From Thermoanaerobaculum sp. (GTDB lineage: Bacteria > Acidobacteriota > Thermoanaerobaculia > Thermoanaerobaculales > Thermoanaerobaculaceae), in contig JANXCP010000008.1 of the NCBI GenBank assembly GCA_025060245.1, forward strand, positions 1 to 40,716: DNA of 40,716 nt, read 5' to 3'. The notes below the pieces were generated by a model, which was not told the DNA's origin, ran no database searches, and worked only from the letters and a program-made list of their open reading frames with translations. Position numbers and translations under genes: made by a program. Position 1 is the stretch's first letter; every line of letters starts with the position of its first letter. Below, piece by piece: positions 18,629 to 27,457 of this stretch.

Positions 18629-19822
18629 TCACGCCTTGAAGCTGGCCAAAAAATCCTGGTTGGTGGGGTATTGGCGCAGCTTGGAAAGCAAGAGCTGCAT
18701 CGCTTCGTGGTTGGGCAGGGCAGCCAGGGCGCGGCGGAGGAGGTAGAGTTTTTCCACTTCCTCGCGGGAATAGAGCTTTTCCTCTTTACGGGTTCCCGAG
18801 CTGGCGATGTGAATACAGGGGAAAATACGCCGCTCAAAGAGGTCCCGGGTAAGGACGATTTCCATGTTGCCCGTACCCTTAAACTCCTGGAATATGACCT
18901 CATCCATGCGCGAACCGGTATCCACCAAACAGGTAGCGACGATGGTCAGGGACCCGCCGTGCTCCACATTGCGTGCTGAGCCAAAGAAGCGGCGGGGCTT
19001 TTCCATGGTTCGCGCATCAATTCCTCCTGACAGGATGCGCCCGGAACCTTTCTGCACGTTGTTATAAGCCCGGGACATGCGGGTCAGGGAATCCATAAAG
19101 ACCACCACATCCTGTCCTAGTTCCACCAAACGCCGGGCACGCTCCAGCACCATTTCCGACACCGCAATGTGGGAACTGGCGTCCTGGTCGGAGGAGGAGG
19201 CAAAGACCTCACCGCGGATCACGCTGCGCACCCAGGCCGTCACCTCCTCGGGACGCTCGTCCACCAGGAGCACGAAGATGTGCACTTCTGGATGGTTTGT
19301 GGCGATGGCGTGAGCCAACTGCTGCAAGAGGGTGGTCTTGCCCGCCTTGGGTGGGGCGACGATGAGGCACCGCTGCCCCTTGCCAATGGGGGCGAGAAGC
19401 TCCACCACGCGCGTTTCTAAGACTTCGGCGGTGGTTTCCAAGCGGAACCGCTCGGTAGGGTCAATGGACGTGAGTTCAGAAAAGGGAACCGCTTGTTGAC
19501 GGTAGACTTCTGGGGGCATCCCCTCAATGGCCACCAGCTTGCTGAGGATCAGCCTGTTCCCGTTTCGCCGTGCCTCCCCCGACAGACGCAGACCTCCCTT
19601 AAGGTGCCAGGTGGTGAGCAAGCTCGGCTCCACCAGGGGGTCCTGGGGGTGGGGAAGGAAGCGATGGGAAAGGGGGATCAGGGTGGCTTGCCCATCCCCG
19701 TCCACGTGCAAGAAACCCTCCACGGGGTGAGCGGGGGAAGCCGCCGAAGGCTTTTTTCGCCCACACCGACGACGGCGATGGGTACGCGGTTGCACCTGTC
19801 CTTGGTTCGTGGTCGTGCTCAT
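18629..19822 (-). CDS. rho: Transcription termination factor Rho
   Basis: Walker A LIVAPPKAGKTTLLQQLA, Walker B region VVVFMDSLTRMSRAYNN, KGSGRILSGGIDARTMEKPRRFFGSARNVEHGGSLTIVATCLVDTGSRMDEVIFQEFKGTGNMEIVL. Confidence 0.95.
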   Translation of the reverse strand: MSTTTNQGQVQPRTHRRRRCGRKKPSAASPAHPVEGFLHVDGDGQATLIPLSHRFLPHPQDPLVEPSLLTTWHLKGGLRLSGEARRNGNRLILSKLVAIEGMPPEVYRQQAVPFSELTSIDPTERFRLETTAEVLETRVVELLAPIGKGQRCLIVAPPKAGKTTLLQQLAHAIATNHPEVHIFVLLVDERPEEVTAWVRSVIRGEVFASSSDQDASSHIAVSEMVLERARRLVELGQDVVVFMDSLTRMSRAYNNVQKGSGRILSGGIDARTMEKPRRFFGSARNVEHGGSLTIVATCLVDTGSRMDEVIFQEFKGTGNMEIVLTRDLFERRIFPCIHIASSGTRKEEKLYSREEVEKLYLLRRALAALPNHEAMQLLLSKLRQYPTNQDFLASFKA

Positions 19823-19890
19823 CCGGGTGTTCTCCAGTTTGTTGAGCTTGGGAAGGCAGCCATGCCACCAGCGCAAAGCCCAACAGAGGC

Positions 19891-19908
19891 GGCGTCAGGA
19901 CTGACGCC
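19891..19908 (-). promoter_or_regulatory. Perfect inverted repeat in the HD-GYP/rho intergenic region (weak terminator or rho-proximal stem-loop)
   Basis: GGCGTCA-GGAC-TGACGCC, 7-bp perfect stem, between the rho start (19822) and the HD-GYP stop (19918); no strong T-tract. Confidence 0.4.
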
Positions 19909-19917
19909 TACCCTACT

Positions 19918-20919
19918 TTACTCGACCTTGGCCTCGCTGCCAAGCTCCCCGTACGGCAGCTGGTAGTGCCGTTGCTCCAGAGCGCCGGCAAACACTTCCA
20001 CCACTTCAGGGTCCCACAAGCCCTGGGCAGTTTCCTCACGCAGCACCCGCACTGCCTCTTGCGGCGGCAAGGGGCTCCGGTAAGGTCGCCGGGAGGTGAG
20101 GGCGTCAAAGACGTCCGCCACTTGGAACACCCTGGCCAAGTAGGGGATTTGCTCCCCCTTGAGCCCGTCAGGGTAGCCGGTGCCGTTGCGGCGCTCGTGG
20201 TGGTGGCGAATGATGGGAATCACGGGTTGCAACGTGCGCAGGGGTGAACAGATCTCCACGCCAATCTCCACATGCGACCGCATGATCACCCACTCCTCGG
20301 GGTCCAGGGGTCCAGGCTTGTGCAAGATGCGATCCGGGATCGCGATCTTGCCAATATCGTGGAGGTAGCCAGCTCGCCGCAGGGCCTTGAGGGCGTCCTC
20401 GTCAAGGCCTAGCTGTTTTCCCAACCACACCGCCAGGTGGGAGAGACGATCGCAGTGTTCTCCCGTGCCCTCATCCCTGGCTTCCACGGCGCGGGCCACG
20501 GCAAAGAGCATACGCTCGGCATCGTCCAAGTCTTGGATGAGGCGCCGGTAGTTCACCAGATTGCGGACCCGTACCTCCAGCTCCACCAGGTCAAAGGGTT
20601 TGGTGAGAAAGTCTGTGGCCCCCACCTCCAGGGCCGCCAGGCGGGTGTCCCGAGAGTCCAGGCCGGTGAGGAACACCACCGGCAAGAGCCGGGTGTCGGG
20701 GTCTGCCTTCAGTTGGCGACAGACCTCAAAGCCGTCCATGCCGGGCATACTGATGTCCAGCAGCACCACATCGGGTAGTCGTTCTTTAGCGAGAAGCAAG
20801 GCAGTGGGTCCGTCCAAAGCTTGCCACACGTCGTAACCCAACGGTCCGAGGGCCTGGGCTAAAGCTTCTGTGTTCCACGGTTGATCGTCAACCACCAACA
20901 CCCGCCCACTGGTGGGCAC
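19918..20919 (-). CDS. Response regulator with HD-GYP domain (c-di-GMP phosphodiesterase)
   Basis: REC domain VLVVDDQPWNTEAL...VVLLDISMPGMDGFE...TKPF; HD-GYP motifs HDIGKIAIPDRIL and HHERRNGTGYPDGL. Confidence 0.94.
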   Translation of the reverse strand: MPTSGRVLVVDDQPWNTEALAQALGPLGYDVWQALDGPTALLLAKERLPDVVLLDISMPGMDGFEVCRQLKADPDTRLLPVVFLTGLDSRDTRLAALEVGATDFLTKPFDLVELEVRVRNLVNYRRLIQDLDDAERMLFAVARAVEARDEGTGEHCDRLSHLAVWLGKQLGLDEDALKALRRAGYLHDIGKIAIPDRILHKPGPLDPEEWVIMRSHVEIGVEICSPLRTLQPVIPIIRHHHERRNGTGYPDGLKGEQIPYLARVFQVADVFDALTSRRPYRSPLPPQEAVRVLREETAQGLWDPEVVEVFAGALEQRHYQLPYGELGSEAKVE

Positions 20920-20955
20920 GTCCTGCTCCCTGTCCCGATTCTACGGCCCAGGGGC

Positions 20956-20988
20956 AAAAACACAAGGCCCCCGGTCCATCCGGGGGCC
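20956..20988 (-). terminator. Intrinsic terminator downstream of the htrA-type gene
   Basis: Minus strand GGCCCCCGG-ATGGA-CCGGGGGCC followed by TTGTGTTTTT. Confidence 0.75.
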
Positions 20989-21009
20989 CTGGGAAAGGAG
21001 GAGGGTTTC

Positions 21010-22482
21010 TTAGGGCATGCGCACCACAGCGAACCGTTTGGCTCCCTGACGGTACAGGTAAAGGCGCACCACTTGTCCCGAGCGGAGTTGCTCCAGACGG
21101 GCGTTGAACTCGTCCACTGAGTTCACCTCTTTGCCATTCACCTCAAGGATCACATCACCTGGGGCAATTCCCGCTTCGTCGGCGACGGAAAGGTCTTCCA
21201 CGTCCGTCACCAGTACCCCGTCTACGCTGTTGGGAACGTTGTACTCGCGGCGCAGGCGCGGGGAAAGGTTAGCCACCTCCAGGCCTAGCTTGGCTGCGGC
21301 CTCCTTTGGTGCGGCTTTCTCTTCATCCTCTTCCACGCCTTCGGTCTTGCGCTCGGCCAGCACGGCCGTGAGGGTCTTCCGCTTGCCATCACGGATGATT
21401 TCCAGCTGAACCTTGGTGCCTGGCGGGAGGGCAGACACCGTGTCAATGAGCTCCCGCTGCGACTTGATGGGTTTGCCATTGACCCCGACGATCACGTCCC
21501 CGTGTTGGATTCCTGCCTTTTCGGCCGGGCTTCCCTCCATCACCTCGTGGACCAGCGCCCCTTCGCGGGAGGGGAGGTTAAAGGCCTCTTGGTCATCCGC
21601 GGAGATGTTTGCAATGTTCACGCCCAAATAGCCCCGCACCACCTTGCCCTTCTCTTTGAGCTGAGGAAGGATCGCCTTGGCGGTGTTAACCGGTACGGCA
21701 AAACCCATGTTTTCCGCCCCGGCGCTCATGGCGGTGTTGATCCCCACCACCTCCCCTTTCAGGTTCATCAGTGGCCCGCCGGAATTGCCGCGGTTGATGG
21801 CCGCGTCAGTCTGGATGAAGTTCTCAAACGACATGGTGGCCTGGGAAAGACGCAAGGTGCGGCCTTTTCCGGAGACCACACCGACCGTGACCGTGTGCCC
21901 AATTCCCAAGGGATTGCCCACCGCCATCACCCACTCGCCCACCTTGAGGGTGTCCGAATCGCCCAACGGGAGGAAAGGGAACGTCCCCTTCCCCTGAACC
22001 TTGATGAGGGCCAAGTCTGTGGCGGGGTCTCGCCCAACCACGCGGGCTTCCATGCGCGTACCATCGTTGGTCACGGCGTAAATCTTGTCGGCCCCGGCGA
22101 TGACGTGGTTGTTCGTGAGGGCCAGGCCGTCGGCGGAGATGAAAAAGGCGCTACCCGCGCCAAAAGCCTTCTGCCGGGGAATCCGATTGGGGCCAAAGAA
22201 AAACTCAAAGGGATCCAGGTCGGGATGGATGCGGCGAAAGTCGCGGGAGGAGATCACGTCCTCGGTAGTCACCGCCAATACCGCTGGCATCGCCTGCTCC
22301 GCCAACAGGGCAAAATCGGGAAGATTGCGGGAAACTACCGGCGGGTTGGATGGGGAGGCACCGGTTTGTGCTTCCCCAACCGGCGCAAGGCGGGCTCCGC
22401 CGGCCAGGACCAACCCCGCCGCGAGCCCAGCCAGTGCTGCCGCCGCCCACGCCAATCGCCCAAAGGGGTATCTCCGTCTCAT
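21010..22482 (-). CDS. Do/DegP-like periplasmic serine endoprotease with two PDZ domains
   Basis: Catalytic triad contexts LTNNHVIAGADKI, ATDLALIKV, NRGNSGGPLMN; two PDZ repeats. Confidence 0.95.
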   Translation of the reverse strand: MRRRYPFGRLAWAAAALAGLAAGLVLAGGARLAPVGEAQTGASPSNPPVVSRNLPDFALLAEQAMPAVLAVTTEDVISSRDFRRIHPDLDPFEFFFGPNRIPRQKAFGAGSAFFISADGLALTNNHVIAGADKIYAVTNDGTRMEARVVGRDPATDLALIKVQGKGTFPFLPLGDSDTLKVGEWVMAVGNPLGIGHTVTVGVVSGKGRTLRLSQATMSFENFIQTDAAINRGNSGGPLMNLKGEVVGINTAMSAGAENMGFAVPVNTAKAILPQLKEKGKVVRGYLGVNIANISADDQEAFNLPSREGALVHEVMEGSPAEKAGIQHGDVIVGVNGKPIKSQRELIDTVSALPPGTKVQLEIIRDGKRKTLTAVLAERKTEGVEEDEEKAAPKEAAAKLGLEVANLSPRLRREYNVPNSVDGVLVTDVEDLSVADEAGIAPGDVILEVNGKEVNSVDEFNARLEQLRSGQVVRLYLYRQGAKRFAVVRMP

Positions 22483-22577
22483 GGGTTACACTCCTTTCAC
22501 GGGCTTGCGCCCGCTACACCTAGTAGAGCAAAATTTGTGCCACAGACGAGGGGCAAGGGCTTCTGGCTACCTCGGTG

Positions 22578-23714
22578 TCAATTTGACCGCACCTGCCGCG
22601 CCGCCACAACAACCTTGTCCTTGCCCGAATTCTTCGCGGCATACATGGCCTGGTCGGCTTGCCGGAGCAGCTGGTTGCGTTTTTGATCCGAGGAGCCTTC
22701 CCGTGGCACGTGGTCCGGGTACACCGCCACGCCAACGGAACAGGTGAGGGGACCTTGAAACTCCACCGGGCCGGAGGCCCAGGAGAAGCGGCCACGGAGG
22801 AACGGTTGTTTGCGTATTGCCTGCCGGATTTCCTCGGCCACTTTGGCAGCGGTGTCCACGTCCAGCCCCGGGAGGATCACCACGAACTCGTCGCCGCCGT
22901 AGCGGGCCAAAGTTACCCCGGGCAGGCGCACCGTCCGCCGCAGTACATACCCCACCTCTTTGAGCACTTGACTGCCCGCCAGGTGCCCGTGGGTGTCGTT
23001 GACGCCTTTGAAGTTGTCCAAATCCAAGAACAGCAGGGCCACGCGGGTGCTGGTGGCGTCAGCCCGTTCTAAGTCCTCAGCCAGCCTGCGGTGAAAGTGG
23101 CGGTCGTTGGCGAGGCCGGTCAGATCGTCCGAGCGCGCCGCCTCTCCGGCGCGGCGGGCGTCCAGGAGGTTTTGCAAGGAAACGGCGGTGTAGGCGGCGA
23201 AGATCCCCAGAAGGTCCCGATCCCGGTCGTCAAAGGGGAGCCCGTCCAAACGGTTCACCAACTCCAGAACCCCACACACGGTCTTGCCCAAGCGGATCGG
23301 AACAGCCAGCAGCGTCCGCGTGCGGAACGCGGCTTGCTCATCAAAACGCGAACAAAAGTTGGGGTCCGTTTTCACGTCGCGCACCAGGTAAGGTACCCCG
23401 TTGCGGTACACGTACCCGGCCACCCCCTCTTCCACGGCAATCCGCTGCCCCAAGAGGGTAGCGCCGGCGGGACCAAAGGTGGCGACGAAATAAAGGTAAG
23501 GGGCTTGCCCTTCTGGGGCCCGTTCAAAAGGGTTGTCAAACAGCAACGAGCCGGCCTCGGAGGGAACAAAGGCGTTCGCGCGTTGCAGCACCTCTTGGAG
23601 GAAGCTGGCGGCGGGCATCACCTCGGGAACCCCTGTGTCCCGCCGGTAACGCTCGATGAACGCCTCCAGCTGCGGGGGAGGCAACACGTACACAGGCTGC
23701 GGCTGCTCCACCAC
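22578..23714 (-). CDS. GAF-GGDEF diguanylate cyclase
   Basis: GAF-like N-terminus; DLTGLANDRHFHRRL, DLDNFKGVNDTHGHLAG and intact RYGGDEFVVILPG. Confidence 0.93.
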   Translation of the reverse strand: MVEQPQPVYVLPPPQLEAFIERYRRDTGVPEVMPAASFLQEVLQRANAFVPSEAGSLLFDNPFERAPEGQAPYLYFVATFGPAGATLLGQRIAVEEGVAGYVYRNGVPYLVRDVKTDPNFCSRFDEQAAFRTRTLLAVPIRLGKTVCGVLELVNRLDGLPFDDRDRDLLGIFAAYTAVSLQNLLDARRAGEAARSDDLTGLANDRHFHRRLAEDLERADATSTRVALLFLDLDNFKGVNDTHGHLAGSQVLKEVGYVLRRTVRLPGVTLARYGGDEFVVILPGLDVDTAAKVAEEIRQAIRKQPFLRGRFSWASGPVEFQGPLTCSVGVAVYPDHVPREGSSDQKRNQLLRQADQAMYAAKNSGKDKVVVAARQVRSN

Positions 23715-23799
23715 CGTTTCAGTCTAGCGCAGAGGAGCTCTTTGTTTTTCGCCTTTTTGGTCGTAACTTCTGGCTGAAGGCACGGTTGGGGGCGACACC

Positions 23800-24150
23800 A
23801 TGACCGAAGAGCAAGAGCGACGTCGTTTCGTGCGTGTCCCGGCGGAGTTTGCGGTCTTGGTGCAGCGGGTCGGGTCCAGCGCGGGGGAGAACCTGGCAAA
23901 AACCGAGGTGGTGGGCCAAGGGGGGTGTCTGTTCGTGCACCCGGAGGCCATCGGGCTTGAGGAAACCGTTGAGCTGTTGATTTCGGCTCGGGGTTCGGTG
24001 CTCAAGACCACGGCGCGAGTAGCTTATGAGAGGCTGCGCGAGGACGGCCGGTACGACATCGGTGTGGAGTTTTTGGCCATCTCCCCGGAGGACCGTGAGC
24101 GCTTGCAGCAGGTGCTGGGCTCCTTTAGCCAACCGTTGAGCGGGGATTGA
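23800..24150 (+). CDS. PilZ domain protein
   Basis: ERRRFVRVPAEFAVLVQ start, GGCLFVHPEAI and GRYDIGVEFLAISPEDRERLQQVL fit the PilZ pattern. Confidence 0.78.
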   Translation: MTEEQERRRFVRVPAEFAVLVQRVGSSAGENLAKTEVVGQGGCLFVHPEAIGLEETVELLISARGSVLKTTARVAYERLREDGRYDIGVEFLAISPEDRERLQQVLGSFSQPLSGD

Positions 24151-24185
24151 CACGCTCAGCGAGGTGGCTAAAATGAATTTTGCGG

Positions 24186-24262
<77 letters not shown>

Positions 24263-24330
24263 CCCTCTACACCCACCCTCCCAGGCACAGGCTTTTGCCC
24301 GAGAGCTTCAGGCAAGCCCTCCGGCTCCGC

Positions 24331-25785
24331 TTATGGGAGCCCCTGGCGCGGGGCGGCGCGGCGGCGCTCCCAGTGGCTGAACATCCATCCGGCAGCGGTG
24401 GCAAGGGCAAAGGCCGGCGGAAGCTCATAGACCAGGGTCTGGGAAAGCCCCGTTGCTTTCCACGCCACGGTGGCGAAAAAGCCGGTGAGGATGGTCGCAA
24501 GCGCACCTTTTCCCGTCAGGTTCCAACCTAACACGCTGGCCAGGACCACCGGACCAAAGGCCGCACCCAAGCCGGACCAGGCAAAGAGCACGAACCAAAA
24601 CACCACCCGGACCTCCCCGAGGGCGACCCAAAGGGCAGCCAAACCGAGGATGAGGACTGCCAATCGCCCGGCCAGGACGGAGGCAGGGCCGGTGCGGGCG
24701 GCACCCAATACCTGTTCGGTAAAGTCGTGGGACGTAGCCGAGGCGGCGACCAGCAGCTGGGAAGAGACGGTGGACATGATGGCCGCAAGGATTGCCGCCA
24801 GCATGATCCCCGCCAGCCACGGCGGCAACATGGTTTTGGCGAGCAAAGGAAATAGCTGCTCGGGATCCCCGGTGGTGGCCAGCTGTGGCATGAGGATCCG
24901 GCCCGCCAAGCCCAAGAATCCCGCACCGTAGAACACCAGAATCCCCCAGAGCATGGCAATGAGCTGGCTTTGTCGGATCGCCCGGGGGGAGGCCGCAGCC
25001 ATGTAACGGGTGAGGACATGGGGCTGGCCGGGGTAACCGAGGCCAATACCCAACATGCCCACGAGGAAGGACATCAGCGCCCAGCCGGAACGACCCCCCG
25101 TGGGGGAGACCGCCTGAGGATCTTGGGCGGCCAGCTGTGCCAAGAGGGGGCTGTAGCCTCCTACCGCTGCCACGGCCATGAGGGGCATGCTGACCAGGGC
25201 AAAAACCATGATGAGACCTTGGAAGAAGTCGGTCCAGGAAACGGCACGAAAACCGCCGGCAAAGGTATAGGCCACGATCACCAGACCGCCAAGGAGGATG
25301 CCAGTGCGGTACGGCAAGCCCAGGATCGCCTCCATGGCCTTGCCTGTGGCGGTGAGCTGGGCGGCTACGTAGCCGCCGAGGCAGAGCAGGATGACCAGCA
25401 CCGACGCCACGCGGAGGCTTTTCCCGTGGGAAGGGAAGCGGTGGGCGAGCCAATCAGGGAGGGTGAGGGAACCGCACTGCGCGCTTTGCCGGCGGAGGGC
25501 AGGTGCCACCAGGTAGAGGTTGACCAAATAGCCCAACAGGCAGCCTGGAGCGAACCACAGAGCACTGACCCCTTGAGTGTAGGCCATGCCCACCGCACCC
25601 AACACCACCCAGCCCGACTCCGAGGCGGCGGTGGAGGAAACGGCGGTCACCCAGGCGCCCAGGGAGCGACCGGCCAAAAAGAACTCTTCCGGCGAGCGGG
25701 TCAGGCGAGCTGCCCACCACCCCAGCCAGAGCAGTGCCGCCATGTAGGCGGTCACCACCAGCACGAGGGTGGTGTGAACGTTCAT
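24331..25785 (-). CDS. Sodium:solute symporter family protein (PutP-like)
   Basis: 13-TM-type protein with SPEEFFLAGRSLGAWVTAVSSTAASESGWVVLG, FAGGFRAVSWTDFFQGLIM, LGYPGQPHVLTRYMA, AAIMSTVSSQLLVAASATSHDF. Confidence 0.93.
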   Translation of the reverse strand: MNVHTTLVLVVTAYMAALLWLGWWAARLTRSPEEFFLAGRSLGAWVTAVSSTAASESGWVVLGAVGMAYTQGVSALWFAPGCLLGYLVNLYLVAPALRRQSAQCGSLTLPDWLAHRFPSHGKSLRVASVLVILLCLGGYVAAQLTATGKAMEAILGLPYRTGILLGGLVIVAYTFAGGFRAVSWTDFFQGLIMVFALVSMPLMAVAAVGGYSPLLAQLAAQDPQAVSPTGGRSGWALMSFLVGMLGIGLGYPGQPHVLTRYMAAASPRAIRQSQLIAMLWGILVFYGAGFLGLAGRILMPQLATTGDPEQLFPLLAKTMLPPWLAGIMLAAILAAIMSTVSSQLLVAASATSHDFTEQVLGAARTGPASVLAGRLAVLILGLAALWVALGEVRVVFWFVLFAWSGLGAAFGPVVLASVLGWNLTGKGALATILTGFFATVAWKATGLSQTLVYELPPAFALATAAGWMFSHWERRRAAPRQGLP

Positions 25786-25964
25786 CAGGCCACTCCAGGT
25801 GGTTGGGTGTTGGGGGCCCCATCCACGTCTACCTGGGGGTTCTGCGGTGAACCCCTGGGGATCTCTTCGTCTCGCCCACCGAGGGTAAACAGCACCAGAC
25901 TGGCCAGGGCGAAGGTGAGGGGAAGGACCACGAGGAAGAGGTGGGTGCTCCAGCTAGGCCCCAT
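25785..25964 (-). CDS. Small 59-aa single-TM protein upstream of the symporter (not in supplied ORF track)
   Basis: Hand translation: MGPSWSTHLFLVVLPLTFALASLVLFTLGGRDEEIPRGSPQNPQVDVDGAPNTQPPGVA; its TGA overlaps the symporter ATG by one base (TGATG). Confidence 0.5.
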   Translation of the reverse strand: MGPSWSTHLFLVVLPLTFALASLVLFTLGGRDEEIPRGSPQNPQVDVDGAPNTQPPGVA

Positions 25965-25999
25965 GGTAGTGCAAGGCTACCATGAAAGGGGGCTTACCC

Positions 26000-27370
26000 C
26001 TACGCCCCGCGGGAGGAGAAGATGGTGGAGCGGAAAAAGCCGCCCCGGCGCGCGGCGGCGCGCTCCAATGCCCCCAAATCGGGCTCCCAGCGTAACTTCT
26101 TATCCCGCACCCAGCGCTCAAAGGTGCTGGCCACCTCACCTGCCGAGGAGGGCCGCTTACTACGGTCCTTCGCCAGCAGGCGCATGACCAGGTGCGACAG
26201 CTCCTCGAACACGGCAGGGTTCACCTCCCGCGGCGGGGGTGGGTCGTAGAGCAGGGTACGTTCCAGGGTTTGGACCAGCTCTCCAACGGAAAAGGGAGAT
26301 TTCCCGGTGAGGCAAAGGTAGAGGGTCACCCCGAGGGCAAAGAGGTCCCCCTTCTCGTCGTAGGGGAGGCCGCGGATGCACTCGGGGGCCAAAAACCCCG
26401 GGGTACCAAAGATCGCCCCTGGGCCCTTGGCCTGACTGGAGAGGAAGGTGGCAATGCCGAAGTCCGAGACCTTGATGGCCCCATCGCGACCTATCAGCAC
26501 GTTGCCCGGCTTGAGGTCTCGGTGGACGATTTTTTGGTTATGGGCGCACGCCAAAGCTTGGCTTACCGCCCAACCCACGGTGATCACTTCCTCGGAGGAG
26601 AGGGTTTGTTTGGCGAGGATGTAGCGATCCAGACCAACCCCTTCCACCAGCTCCATGACGATGAACGCTGCCCTTCGCGTCTCTTGAAAGTCGTATACGG
26701 CAACGATGTGGGGATGGGAAAGCCGAGCTGCCAGGACCGCCTCCCTGAGCAAACTGGAGCGAAGCTCGGAGGGGTCTTCCCCCTCTTCGGTGACGTGAAA
26801 CATCTTGATTGCCACCGGCCGCAAAAGGGTGCGATCAAAGGCGCGAAAGACAACACCGTTGCCCCCTTCGCCGAGAACGGTATCCAGCTGGTACCGCCCG
26901 AGGGCAATTCCACGCACCGGGGCTCCCTCCGCTAAGGCGCGTTCAATCTCGCGGAGGGCCCGTTCAGCCTCCGCAGCTTTCTCTCCTTGGCCTTCTTTTT
27001 GCTCGTAGAGGGCCACCAGTTTCACCAAGCGCAGGGTGAGCTCCTCGGGATCAAAGGGCTTGGAGAGGTAGTCATCGGCCCCCGCGGCGAGGCCACGGAC
27101 TTTGTCTCTTCCCGAGGCCAAGCCGGAGATCAAGAGGATGGGAATGTGGGCCGTGTTGGGGTGTCCACGGAGAGCCCGCATGAGGTCAAACCCCGACGAG
27201 CCCGGCATGACCACGTCCACTACTGCCGCCTGCGGCGGTAACTCCTCCACAAAGCGCATGGCCTCAGCGGCGCTGGTCGTGGCGATGATCTCAAACCCTG
27301 CCTGTTGCAGCAGCTCCTGCAGGGAAGCCAAAAGGTCGGCATCGTCGTCTACCAACAAGACCCTGGTCAT
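26000..27370 (-). CDS. Receiver domain - Ser/Thr protein kinase fusion
   Basis: REC: VLLVDDDADLLASL...VVDVVMPGSSGFDLM...LLISGL...DYLSKPFDPEEL; kinase: LGEGGNGVVFRA, VAIKMF, IVHRDLKPGNVLI, VSDFGIAT, APECIRG. Confidence 0.95.
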   Translation of the reverse strand: MTRVLLVDDDADLLASLQELLQQAGFEIIATTSAAEAMRFVEELPPQAAVVDVVMPGSSGFDLMRALRGHPNTAHIPILLISGLASGRDKVRGLAAGADDYLSKPFDPEELTLRLVKLVALYEQKEGQGEKAAEAERALREIERALAEGAPVRGIALGRYQLDTVLGEGGNGVVFRAFDRTLLRPVAIKMFHVTEEGEDPSELRSSLLREAVLAARLSHPHIVAVYDFQETRRAAFIVMELVEGVGLDRYILAKQTLSSEEVITVGWAVSQALACAHNQKIVHRDLKPGNVLIGRDGAIKVSDFGIATFLSSQAKGPGAIFGTPGFLAPECIRGLPYDEKGDLFALGVTLYLCLTGKSPFSVGELVQTLERTLLYDPPPPREVNPAVFEELSHLVMRLLAKDRSKRPSSAGEVASTFERWVRDKKLRWEPDLGALERAAARRGGFFRSTIFSSRGA

Positions 27371-27457
27371 GCACTGGCCCCCGGTCTTTTACCCCAAGGC
27401 TCGCAAGAGGCGGAGGGCTACCAACAGTGTAAAGGAAGTTGCCCCGCCGAGGAGGGT

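Noticed and set aside
24970-26187. Plus-strand 405-aa ORF opposite the symporter
   Set aside because: Gly/His/Gln-rich shadow ORF; the minus-strand symporter is well supported.
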